Numbered from the stretch's first letter, positions 1 to 6,237 are shown. The stretch: 6,335 nt of DNA from Candidatus Hodarchaeota archaeon (GCA_016840025.1 JAEOTF010000001.1:1-6335); one strand, 5' to 3'. Numbers and translations are program-made. The notes: generated by a model from the sequence alone, not told the origin.

Positions 1-2
1 CT

Positions 3-1310
3 AAAGGCGAGGAATGGCATTTTAAGGTTCATCCGAATGATGGGTCTGATTTTGGTTCCTGGGTGAGTTGTCCGATTAATGTTACCATTGGCAACACTCC
101 ACCCACCGTAAGCAATTTAGCGATTAGTCCTTCTAATCCTAACACCACAGATGACCTTTTTGCTTCCTATACCTTTAGTGATGTTGATAGTAGTGATGTA
201 GAAAGTGGGTCGCTAGTTCTATGGTTTAAAGATGGTGTATTACAAGGTACCTTAAACGGTTCTTTGACTGTTTCTTCTAGTTCTACTGCTGATGGGGAAA
301 ATTGGTTCTTTGGTATTCGTCCTTCAGACGGGACTGACTATGGAGCTTGGGTAAATAGTACCACAGTGACCATTGGATCAGTTGTTAACACCCCACCAAT
401 AGTCGGTAATCTAACCCTTTCACCTAGTACTCCTCTGACAACAGATAATCTTGTCGCCTCTTATGATTACTTCGATGCGGATGGAGATCCAGAGATAGGA
501 TCAAAAATTCAGTGGTTCAGGAATGATATAGAACAAATAACCTTAGAGAACCAAACTTTGATTTCGGCGAGCGAGACAACAAATGGGGATGAGTGGTACT
601 TTGTAATCCAAGTGAGTGATGGTACGAATTTTACTCAAGCTATTTCTCCCTCCGTTATCATAGCCTCCAATCCCCTTTCCGTGATCATTGAAAGTCCTAT
701 CAGTTCAACCTATACAGAATCAATGGTTTATATTACCCTGACTGGAACTGCCGTCCACTATTGGTATTTCATTGAGGAAGTAGATGCAAAGAACAATAGC
801 TGGACATCTACTGTCGATCGTACATTAACTGATGGGAATTTTATTCTTCATGCTTATGGCAATGACTCTGCTGGCAACGTGGTGTATATTTATGTTACAT
901 TCACCATTGATACGACGGCACCAACAGTCAGAATTACAAGTCCAACGAGTACGGCTTATGGGGTTGGTACAGTCACTATATCACTTACCGGTGATGCAAT
1001 TAACTACTGGTACTATATCGAGGGAGTTGATGTGAATAATCAATCTTGGATACAGGATGTCACTCGTACACTAACAGATGGAACATACACCCTCCATGCC
1101 TACGGGGTTGATAATGCTGGAAACTTTGGCCACTCGGTGGTTACTTTTACGATTGAAGGACGCATTACAACAACAGAAATAACCATTGATACTAGTTCTG
1201 ATAGCTCTACTACTACATCCTCTCCAAAGTTGTCATCATCCTCAGGAGTGTTTCTTGTAGTTTTAGGGTTTGCTATCTTTATCTTTAATAGGAGGAGGAA
1301 AAGAAGGTAA
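3..1310 (+). CDS. Cell-surface protein with Ig-like repeats and C-terminal membrane anchor (5' partial)
   Basis: The frame is open from the left edge, so the ATG/GTG codons inside are not trusted as starts; 435 residues are visible. The order is: the end of one NTPP-type Ig-like repeat (nt 3-92), two full copies (about 93-380 and 387-665), two copies of a different beta domain (about 669-920 and 921-1160), a Ser/Thr-rich stalk (1161-1244), a short hydrophobic helix GVFLVVLGFAIFIF (1245-1286) and the basic tail NRRRKRR. The second domain type repeats the pattern YWYxIE-VD, NxSW, RTLTDG, LHAYG, AGN. About ten N-x-S/T sequons lie in the repeats, consistent with a glycosylated extracellular part. 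The tail implies anchoring by the C-terminus with the repeats outside the cell. Such stalked beta-repeat proteins are common in Asgard archaea and usually carry a ligand-binding or enzymatic N-terminal region, which lies outside this window. The specific role is unknown. Confidence 0.9.
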   Translation, partial: KGEEWHFKVHPNDGSDFGSWVSCPINVTIGNTPPTVSNLAISPSNPNTTDDLFASYTFSDVDSSDVESGSLVLWFKDGVLQGTLNGSLTVSSSSTADGENWFFGIRPSDGTDYGAWVNSTTVTIGSVVNTPPIVGNLTLSPSTPLTTDNLVASYDYFDADGDPEIGSKIQWFRNDIEQITLENQTLISASETTNGDEWYFVIQVSDGTNFTQAISPSVIIASNPLSVIIESPISSTYTESMVYITLTGTAVHYWYFIEEVDAKNNSWTSTVDRTLTDGNFILHAYGNDSAGNVVYIYVTFTIDTTAPTVRITSPTSTAYGVGTVTISLTGDAINYWYYIEGVDVNNQSWIQDVTRTLTDGTYTLHAYGVDNAGNFGHSVVTFTIEGRITTTEITIDTSSDSSTTTSSPKLSSSSGVFLVVLGFAIFIFNRRRKRR

Positions 1311-1382
1311 CAGTTCCTGTTCCATAAGAATAGCTGCTATCAGAAAAGTAAAGCTGATTGATTCTAAAAAGAGTTGAAAGTG

Positions 1383-1466
1383 TCAGTCCTCTCGTTTTTT
1401 AACAAAAAAGCCTTCAGGAGTCAAATAGAGTGTGTTCGTAGGTTTTCTGGTCTTATGTCTGGTGGT
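1383..1466 (+). repeat. Intergenic repeat, copy 1
   Basis: This copy lies 72 bases after the stop of the surface-protein gene. It reads TCAGTCCTCTCG, then a hairpin TTTTTT-aac-AAAAAA (1395-1409), then AGCCTTCAGGAGTC and a distal block ending TCTGGTGGT. From 1409 to 1466 it matches copy 2 without gaps at 51 of 58 positions (counted by hand). It lacks the left arm seen in copies 3 and 4. A T-rich tract follows at once. Confidence 0.8.
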
Positions 1467-1484
1467 TTTTTCCGTTTTTATTTT
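1466..1484 (+). terminator. T-rich tract, possible archaeal terminator
   Basis: Runs of six, five and four T (1466-1471, 1475-1479, 1481-1484) follow the end of repeat copy 1, about 155 bases after the surface-protein stop. Archaeal RNA polymerase commonly stops at such U-rich tracts without needing a hairpin. The equivalent position after copies 2 to 4 is not as T-rich, so the tract is not a fixed part of the repeat. Confidence 0.4.
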
Positions 1485-1559
1485 ATCTCTTCATCTGGCT
1501 CCTCATTCCTATTATACGCTAGTTGTAGATTAAAACAAGTGCAACTAGAGTGCAATAGG

Positions 1560-1568
1560 TTAATAAAA
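1560..1568 (+). promoter_or_regulatory. Candidate TATA box for the 205-aa gene
   Basis: TTAATAAAA lies about 50 bases before the ATG at 1616, which would place transcription start near 1590 with a short leader. No clear Shine-Dalgarno sequence precedes the ATG. The region is AT-rich and other TATA-like strings exist, such as ATTATA near 1511, so the assignment is weak. Confidence 0.3.
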
Positions 1569-1615
1569 CTCAATGGTAGAAATAACTGGGTTGACAATGA
1601 AGCATAAAGTTCGGA

Positions 1616-2233
1616 ATGAAAATGTGGAAAAAATTAGTGAAAGACATTGAGAGAATTCAAATCGAAAATAATGAGTTTATTATTTCTCATTATAAGTCCT
1701 TATCAGACCACATTCAAATTTTTCCTAGCTGCACCATTATTGATATTTATAAGTTCCTCTATCAGCGTTATTTCGGTTGGGGACATTTACTGGTAAGCAA
1801 AAGTTCTGATAATGTATATAGAGGACTTCAAACAGAGTTTAATGAGGAGCAGATTTCAAAAAGTTTTACTGAACCTCTATTTGAGCTATTAAATGAAAAT
1901 ACAAACTTAGGAAGGATTCATATTCGTCCTTGGAAATTTAAATACAAAGGAACTGTCGACCAACTTTGGAAAATGATGTTGAATGTTAAGATTATGGAAG
2001 ACAGAGGTTTTAATTCGTTTTTAAAGGAGTTAAATGAAATATTTTCAACCTTTACAGGTGAAATGAAGATTTTAGATGATTTCATAGAATCTCTGCTTAA
2101 TAAGGTTAATCAGGCTAGAATCAGAGAAGATATTCCACTCTTTCATCATTCGGCATTATTTCGAAAAGAGTACCTTCCTTCGTATCGCTTAGTATTCGAA
2201 ACTTCGCTTCCTCTCGGTTTCTTAAAGAAATAG
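1616..2233 (+). CDS. Uncharacterised 205-aa protein, HHS/PSYR family
   Basis: The start is the first ATG after an in-frame stop at 1598; a second ATG at 1622 is also possible. No signal peptide or membrane helix is visible, so it is probably cytosolic. Three blocks stand out: IIDIYKFLYQRYFGWGHLL (about residues 41-59), EPLFELL then GRIHIRPWKFK (about 86-109), and FHHSALFRKEYLPSYRLV (about 176-193). From memory these resemble a widespread family of unknown function with a D-x-Y-K-L-L-x-Q...G-x-x-H block, an EP...R-x-x-LRPY block and a C-terminal VHHS-x-x-YR-x-x-Y-x-P-x-YRVV block. The family normally ends soon after the last block, so the protein looks full length. Its last residues (SLPLGFLKK) and stop codon are encoded by the first half of repeat copy 2. 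It appears monocistronic. No reaction is known to me; the conserved His and Arg residues could suit an enzyme, but that is speculation. Confidence 0.85.
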   Translation: MKMWKKLVKDIERIQIENNEFIISHYKSLSDHIQIFPSCTIIDIYKFLYQRYFGWGHLLVSKSSDNVYRGLQTEFNEEQISKSFTEPLFELLNENTNLGRIHIRPWKFKYKGTVDQLWKMMLNVKIMEDRGFNSFLKELNEIFSTFTGEMKILDDFIESLLNKVNQARIREDIPLFHHSALFRKEYLPSYRLVFETSLPLGFLKK

Positions 2234-2289
2234 CCTTCAGGAGTCGAATAGTGTGTGTTCCTGAGCTTTCTGGTCTTATATCTGGTGGT
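2205..2289 (+). repeat. Intergenic repeat, copy 2, overlapping a gene end
   Basis: The copy begins inside the 205-aa gene and runs 56 bases past its stop. It has TTCCTCTCG, a hairpin TTTCT-taa-AGAAA (2218-2230), then AGCCTTCAGGAGTC and the distal block ending TCTGGTGGT. It matches copy 1 at 51 of 58 positions (2232-2289) and copy 3 at 45 of 53. The TAG stop of the gene is the TAG of the conserved AATAGCC. The left arm seen in copies 3 and 4 is absent, because that position is coding sequence. Confidence 0.8.
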
Positions 2290-2300
2290 CACTATATTTA

Positions 2301-2332
2301 AAAGATTTTTATCTTATAAGATACGTATTTTT
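2301..2332 (+). terminator. Overlapping palindromes followed by T-run
   Basis: TATCTTATAAGATA (2310-2323) is a perfect 14-base palindrome. It overlaps a second palindrome ATACGTAT (2321-2328) and shares ATCTT with an alternative hairpin AAGAT-tttt-ATCTT (2302-2315). Five T follow at 2328-2332. It sits about 75 bases after the 205-aa gene stop, so it could serve as its terminator or as a protein-binding site; the sequence does not decide between these. Confidence 0.35.
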
Positions 2333-2351
2333 CCTTCTGTTACGAAGAGTC

Positions 2352-2385
2352 TCTCTAATTAACTCCTCAACTAGAGAAATTTTTT
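2352..2385 (+). terminator. Hairpin plus T-run, possible terminator
   Basis: TCTCTA (2352-2357) pairs with TAGAGA (2372-2377) over a 14-base loop, and six T follow at 2380-2385. It lies between the 205-aa gene and the TPR gene and upstream of the latter's TATA box, the expected place for a transcript end. The stem is short. Confidence 0.35.
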
Positions 2386-2406
2386 CCATCACACACCTGT
2401 CAAATC

Positions 2407-2416
2407 TTTTATACAT
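2407..2416 (+). promoter_or_regulatory. Candidate TATA box for the TPR gene
   Basis: TTTTATACAT is centred about 50 bases before the GTG start. By the usual archaeal spacing this puts transcription start near 2437, giving a leader of about 25 bases. The hairpin at 2425-2449 would straddle that start site. Confidence 0.4.
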
Positions 2417-2424
2417 AGAAATCT

Positions 2425-2449
2425 AAGACTCGAGAAGAATGAGAGTCTT
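2425..2449 (+). promoter_or_regulatory. Inverted repeat between TATA box and GTG start
   Basis: AAGACTC (2425-2431) and GAGTCTT (2443-2449) form a perfect 7-bp inverted repeat with an 11-base spacer. Lying just downstream of the TATA box and across the expected transcription start, it is placed like an operator for a dimeric repressor. If transcription starts further upstream it would be a leader hairpin ending 11 bases before the start codon. Confidence 0.4.
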
Positions 2450-2460
2450 TGGTGTAAAGC

Positions 2461-4164
2461 GTGTATATCAAATCAAAAAATGATAAATACGAGGTAATTC
2501 GACAATTAGTCCTGCAGAGTAAATTCGATGAGGCGATAGCTAGCATTGACAAGCTATTTCCGACCCTTAGGGACAAAGAAGACCAGATCTCACTCAACCT
2601 TATGAAATGCCATGCTTTAATCCTGAAGGGGAAGCTTATATCTGCCTTCGAACTAGCACGATCTTTAGAGCAAGAAGCTCAAGAGCATTCGTTTCCTCTG
2701 CTCCGTATTGATGCCTTACTTGAACAAGCCAATGCAAGTACCCGAATGGGTGATTTTGATGAAGGTTTACAGTATTTGACATCAAGTTCACAGTTATTGG
2801 ATGAATCAACAGGATCTGTTCCAATAGAACTGGAAATAAGAAAGGCCTGGCACTTCCATCGTAAGTCTTGGAATCAGTTTGAAATCGGGGAATACAAAGA
2901 AGCAGAATCGCTCTCACACCAGGCATTAGAGATATTCAATAAGTATAACGATAAATTTGGGATAGGCTATTGTTCAAGTGTACTTGGGGCTATCTATAGT
3001 CAACTCGGTGAATTAAAAAAGGAGGACGAGTATTTACAGCAAGCAATTGAGGTACGGAGGGAAATCGGAGATAAAAGGGGAGAAGGCGTAGTGTTACTAA
3101 GTTTAGGTATCCGTGAGGCTAGAAGAGGAGATCTTCTCTTAGCGATTGATCTGTACAAACAAGCATTGGCGATTTTCATAAAGGTTAATGCGAAATTTAA
3201 TATGATTACTGCTTATTACTGTCTTGGAGAAGCATATATGCTTATGGGGGAATTAGATTTAGCTCTTTCAATTTTACAAAAGAGTCTTGGACATGCTAAA
3301 GAACTTAATAAAAAACGTAGTATGTACGAAAGTTTAGGATCTATAGCAATGGTATATCAATCCCAAGGAAAATTAAAAGATGCCTTTTCCATCTTAAAGG
3401 ATGTAATAGCCTCTATTCCAGAAAAGGAATATATGAGACTGTGGTTTTTATTTGTTCTTCTGAAATTAGCTTTAGAATTAGGAAAATTCAATAAAGCACA
3501 GAATCTGTATGAGGAATTAGAAAAGGACTGGGGGTTGGTGACTCCACCAGTATACAAACAATACCAAAAAATCGCCAAAGCATTAATCCTAAATTTGAGT
3601 GATCGATCAGTGAATAAAGTTCACGCCCAAGAATTGTTATTAGAGGTAGCTAACGAGGATATAGTTGAAATACTAACAACGGCTGACGCCATCCTTCACC
3701 TATGTGCTTTTTATGTCGCTGAATTTCGTCAAACGGGTAGTAAAGAGGCGTTAGCGGATGCTTTAACCTGGATTGATCATCTATCTAACAATGCTAAGCA
3801 ATATCATTCTTATTCACTCTTGGTGGAAGTCTACATTCTTCAGGCACAGCTCTTTCTTTTTGAATTAAACTTTGACAAAGCCCAAGAGCTACTATTCCAC
3901 GCCCAGCTTCTATGTGAAGAAAAGGGTCTTGCCACCCTGGGTGACAAAACTCGAACGACTAAAAATTCCCTCATGAGTCAAATTACGCGCTGGCAAGGTA
4001 TGACTGACCACCAGCCATCCAATCAAGAGATTGCCGAGCTCAGTCAAATTGATACCTTGCTTAGTCGTATGCTTCACAAGAAACAAAACCGTTCGAATGA
4101 AGAAATGCAAGAATATCTCCTGAAGGCAAAAAAGTTTACTGCAGTATGGAACAAAGGGAAATAG
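2461..4164 (+). CDS. Tetratricopeptide repeat (TPR) protein
   Basis: This 567-aa protein starts at GTG 2461; an in-frame TAA at 2455 rules out anything further upstream, and the only nearby Shine-Dalgarno hint is GGTG at 2451. It is helical nearly throughout and soluble, with no signal peptide or membrane helix. TPR units are clearest at about residues 130-161, 168-201, 208-241, 248-281 and 288-320, with the usual A/G pattern (LGAIYSQLGELKKEDEYL, LGEAYMLMGELDLALSIL). Weaker units lie at about 12-115 and near 450-490. TPR arrays are protein-protein scaffolds. The C-terminal region with AQLFLFEL-NFDKAQELL and then E-K-G-L resembles, from memory, the end of many TPR proteins in Asgard archaea. 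No enzymatic or DNA-binding domain is visible and the partner is unknown. It is a stand-alone gene with its own candidate promoter. Calling it TPR is secure; a more specific function is not supportable. Confidence 0.92.
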   Translation: MYIKSKNDKYEVIRQLVLQSKFDEAIASIDKLFPTLRDKEDQISLNLMKCHALILKGKLISAFELARSLEQEAQEHSFPLLRIDALLEQANASTRMGDFDEGLQYLTSSSQLLDESTGSVPIELEIRKAWHFHRKSWNQFEIGEYKEAESLSHQALEIFNKYNDKFGIGYCSSVLGAIYSQLGELKKEDEYLQQAIEVRREIGDKRGEGVVLLSLGIREARRGDLLLAIDLYKQALAIFIKVNAKFNMITAYYCLGEAYMLMGELDLALSILQKSLGHAKELNKKRSMYESLGSIAMVYQSQGKLKDAFSILKDVIASIPEKEYMRLWFLFVLLKLALELGKFNKAQNLYEELEKDWGLVTPPVYKQYQKIAKALILNLSDRSVNKVHAQELLLEVANEDIVEILTTADAILHLCAFYVAEFRQTGSKEALADALTWIDHLSNNAKQYHSYSLLVEVYILQAQLFLFELNFDKAQELLFHAQLLCEEKGLATLGDKTRTTKNSLMSQITRWQGMTDHQPSNQEIAELSQIDTLLSRMLHKKQNRSNEEMQEYLLKAKKFTAVWNKGK

Positions 4165-4245
4165 TATGCCTTTGTTTTATAGAGGAATTCTTTCCTATAA
4201 AAATACGCGTGACTATCCTCCGACATGTTTAGTGTCCCTACCACA

Positions 4246-4374
4246 CTCCCACTCATCACACACGGGCTATTTCTTTGAAGAAATTTGGAAATTTTCAGTC
4301 CTCTCGTTTACTTCTAGTAATAGCCTTAAGGAGTCTACTAGTATGTGTTCAGGGGCTTTCTGGTCTTATGTCTG
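4246..4374 (+). repeat. Intergenic repeat, copy 3, with left arm
   Basis: It starts 81 bases after the TPR gene stop. The left arm has CACGGGCTATT and a hairpin ATTTCTT-tg-AAGAAAT (4269-4284). Then come a linker, TCAGTCCTCTCG, a second hairpin TTACT-tct-AGTAA (4308-4320), AGCCTTAAGGAGTC and the distal block to 4374. A stretch of 25 bases (4292-4316) is identical to copy 4 (6081-6105). GGCTATT (4265-4271) is exactly complementary to AATAGCC (4319-4325). The rest of the 4165-4516 spacer shows no other feature except the promoter near 4475. Confidence 0.8.
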
Positions 4375-4470
4375 CATACTGAAATATACTCTACAAAAAA
4401 AAGAATTATTATAGGCTCTAATACATCAAGTTTCCACTCCCATTGTTAATAATATCAGAAGTTTACACAC

Positions 4471-4480
4471 ATAATTATAG
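4471..4480 (+). promoter_or_regulatory. Candidate TATA box for the hydrolase gene
   Basis: ATAATTATAG lies about 40 bases before the ATG at 4517, predicting transcription start near 4500 and a leader of about 15 bases that just includes the GAGGGG ribosome site. A second AT-rich candidate (TTAATAATAT, 4446-4455) lies further upstream. Confidence 0.4.
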
Positions 4481-4504
4481 ACGAAAACTCCTTGTATCTA
4501 TTTT

Positions 4505-4510
4505 GAGGGG
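4505..4510 (+). promoter_or_regulatory. Shine-Dalgarno site GAGGGG
   Basis: GAGGGG ends six bases before the ATG at 4517. It is the only convincing Shine-Dalgarno site in the window and fixes the start of the hydrolase gene. Confidence 0.6.
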
Positions 4511-4516
4511 AAACTC

Positions 4517-5974
4517 ATGGTTTTAGAATTAACTAAATCAAACGTTGATAAATTTGACCGATTAATTGCCGAAGAAATGGCTAAAATGAAAATTGGGGGA
4601 TTATCCTATGCCATTCTCAAAGATGGAGAGATAGCGTACAAACAAGGGTTTGGAGCACGAAACCTGGATAAGAACCTCCCTGCAGATGAAAACACTATCT
4701 ATAATATTGCTTCTACAACTAAATCTTTTGTTTGTACTGCTATTATGATCTTGGTGGATGAAGGAAAGCTGCAAGTGACGGATGCTGTGAAGAATTATCT
4801 TCCTTTAGAAGTTGAGACTGGTAATACTCCAATTACTATTAAGCACTTGATGAATCATACTTCTGGCATTCCCAACCTTGAAAGTGACACTTTTTCCTAC
4901 AATATGGCAAAGGAACAGCTTGTTATTCCTGCGAATGCCAAACTGGTGCCAATGTCCTCTGAAGCTGATTTCTTCCGTATTATTAACTCAAGTGGTGATT
5001 TTACTCACGAAATCGATCAGTACTTTCATTATAATAATTTTGCTTACGCTATGCTTGGAATGATCATAACCAAGGTTACTGGGAAGGACTATAGAGAGTT
5101 TATAAAGGAAAGGATCTTTGAATCGTTAGGAATGACAAGTACTACCTTTTTCCCTGAAGAGCTCAAAGACAATGATAATCTAGCTCAAGGCTATCATGTC
5201 AATCCGAAGGATAAAGGCGGTAACACTCGAAAGATCAATTATTTTGAGAATAGATGGGAATTTATGGCTGCTGGTGGTATTTATTCCTGTGTGAAGGATC
5301 TTTCAACGTATATACTAATGCATTTAGGAAAGGGTACATACACAGATGTTAAAGTTATTAGTGAAGCTTCTTCTGAGGAAATGCAACGTAATTCACTCCA
5401 ACCTGGTACTCTAGCTGCAAAAGTAGTGAGCCATTATACCCCTCAGAACTCCTTGGGTTACGGGTACGGTTTCTTTACTCACTCCGATTTCTATGGCCAT
5501 TTTAGACTTGATCATGGGGGAAATATGCTTGGTGGTACTGCTGATTTTCTCTTTATCCCTACATTGAAGATTGGCCTTGTTGCACTTGCAAATAATTATC
5601 TTGGCCCACGACCAATCATGGGTTCTATTCTTGCATTAGTTGCTGGTACTCCCGAGGACCGAGTCCACTTTCTGGTTGAAAGAAAGCATTTCAAGAAATT
5701 GAATGGCATATATGAAGGTTTTAATGAAACTGATCGCCTCAAGATTTCGGGTGAATTTTCCTCTCTCACCATTCAAAGCATCGACAAGCATGAATTTGCT
5801 ATTCTCCCGACTGTTTTTTTTCCTAATGAGAAGAACACCTTGACTCCTATGGAATTTTATACAAGATTTCCAGGAGGTGCCAAATTCATCATCTTTTTCG
5901 AAGAAATCGCTGGAACCCTATGGTTCAATTATGAACGTTTACGATTCAAAAAAATCGGGAAATTATATGATTAG
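4517..5974 (+). CDS. Serine beta-lactamase / PBP-like hydrolase
   Basis: This 485-aa protein has a beta-lactamase-class-C/penicillin-binding fold domain in about residues 10-375. Catalytic motifs are in order: STTK (Ser66, Lys69; SxxK nucleophile and base), HYNN (Tyr172, Asn174; YxN) and HGG (residues 333-335, in the place of KTG). Other family blocks are LMNHTSGIPN (111-120), MLGMIITKVTGKDY (179-192), SLGMTSTTF (203-211) and MAAGGIYSC (250-258). A C-terminal beta domain (about 394-480) with NGIYEG and the ending LWFNYERLRFKKIG resembles the lipocalin-like or DUF3471-type tail seen in many such hydrolases. In archaea members act as esterases, D-amino-acid or other peptidases, or lactamase-like enzymes; archaea lack peptidoglycan, so a cell-wall role is unlikely, and the substrate cannot be told. 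No signal peptide is seen, so it is probably cytosolic. It is expressed alone from its own promoter. Family confidence is high; gene identity is not claimed. Confidence 0.95.
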   Translation: MVLELTKSNVDKFDRLIAEEMAKMKIGGLSYAILKDGEIAYKQGFGARNLDKNLPADENTIYNIASTTKSFVCTAIMILVDEGKLQVTDAVKNYLPLEVETGNTPITIKHLMNHTSGIPNLESDTFSYNMAKEQLVIPANAKLVPMSSEADFFRIINSSGDFTHEIDQYFHYNNFAYAMLGMIITKVTGKDYREFIKERIFESLGMTSTTFFPEELKDNDNLAQGYHVNPKDKGGNTRKINYFENRWEFMAAGGIYSCVKDLSTYILMHLGKGTYTDVKVISEASSEEMQRNSLQPGTLAAKVVSHYTPQNSLGYGYGFFTHSDFYGHFRLDHGGNMLGGTADFLFIPTLKIGLVALANNYLGPRPIMGSILALVAGTPEDRVHFLVERKHFKKLNGIYEGFNETDRLKISGEFSSLTIQSIDKHEFAILPTVFFPNEKNTLTPMEFYTRFPGGAKFIIFFEEIAGTLWFNYERLRFKKIGKLYD

Positions 5975-6032
5975 AAAATTTGCTTTCATTCGAAATATAA
6001 TCAAATGCCATGAAATTATATTTTTCAGCAAG

Positions 6033-6153
6033 CTCCCGCTCCTCGCGCACGGGCTATTAATCTGAAATTAGTGTGGAAAGTTTTCAGTCCTCTCGTTTAC
6101 TTCTAAATAATAGAAGAAATAGCCTCAAAGAGATCAGAGATGTATTTGAGGGA
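6033..6153 (+). repeat. Intergenic repeat, copy 4, with left arm and degenerate right end
   Basis: It starts 58 bases after the hydrolase stop. The left arm (6033-6058) matches copy 3 at 22 of 26 positions, including CACGGGCTATT. A first hairpin ATTAAT-ctgaa-ATTAGT (6056-6072, one wobble pair) is followed by TCAGTCCTCTCG and a second hairpin CTTCTA-aataa-TAGAAG (6100-6116). The second stem extends by TTT/AAA past one bulged A. After AATAGCC (6118-6124) similarity weakens, and the distal TCTGGT block of the other copies is missing. GGCTATT (6052-6058) is exactly complementary to AATAGCC. Confidence 0.75.
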
Positions 6154-6207
6154 GGATATGGGCTAACCAAAGGAATAGCTATTTCTGAAACTATTCCAGT
6201 CCTGAAT

Positions 6208-6217
6208 TATAATATAA
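6208..6217 (+). promoter_or_regulatory. Candidate TATA box for the right-edge gene
   Basis: TATAATATAA is centred about 25 bases before the ATG at 6238. That is the distance from TATA box to transcription start in archaea, so a leaderless mRNA starting at or just before the ATG would fit. Confidence 0.4.
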
Positions 6218-6237
6218 GTTATTTCTTATTACGTGGT

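Noticed and set aside
1374..1607. Open frame of 77 codons after the surface-protein gene, starting at TTG
   Set aside because: It runs through repeat copy 1 and a T-rich tract, has no ribosome site, and its peptide has no protein-like pattern. The corresponding frame is not kept in the other repeat copies.
2409..4259. Several minus-strand open frames opposite the TPR gene
   Set aside because: They are antisense shadows with no family pattern, promoters or ribosome sites, while the + strand frame is a clear TPR protein.
1409..4374. A shared peptide, roughly A-F-R-S...C-V...S-G-L-M/I-S-G-G, can be read across copies 1, 2 and 3, suggesting a gene relic
   Set aside because: In that frame six of the seven differences between copies 1 and 2 fall on first or second codon positions, and copy 1 is frameshifted in the hairpin. 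This fits nucleic-acid conservation, not protein selection.
4166..4414. Open frame of 82 codons starting just after the TPR stop
   Set aside because: It is a translation of repeat copy 3 and its flanks, Ser-rich without a pattern. The equivalent frame in copy 4 stops early.
5814..5821. Run of eight T within the hydrolase gene, a possible frameshift site
   Set aside because: The frame is intact across it and the C-terminal domain reads through to a normal end; no second product is suggested.
5967..6065. Short open frame overlapping the end of the hydrolase gene and running into repeat copy 4
   Set aside because: It is only 32 codons from its internal ATG, overlaps coding sequence, lacks a ribosome site and ends inside the repeat's left arm.
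1383..6153. CRISPR array or tandem repeat
   Set aside because: The copies are 800 to 2000 bases apart, diverged and separated by genes; there is no regular spacer pattern.
1383..6153. Repeat copies as box C/D RNAs or tRNA-like genes
   Set aside because: No paired C/C' and D/D' boxes occur at the right spacing in all copies and no cloverleaf or T-loop sequence is present.
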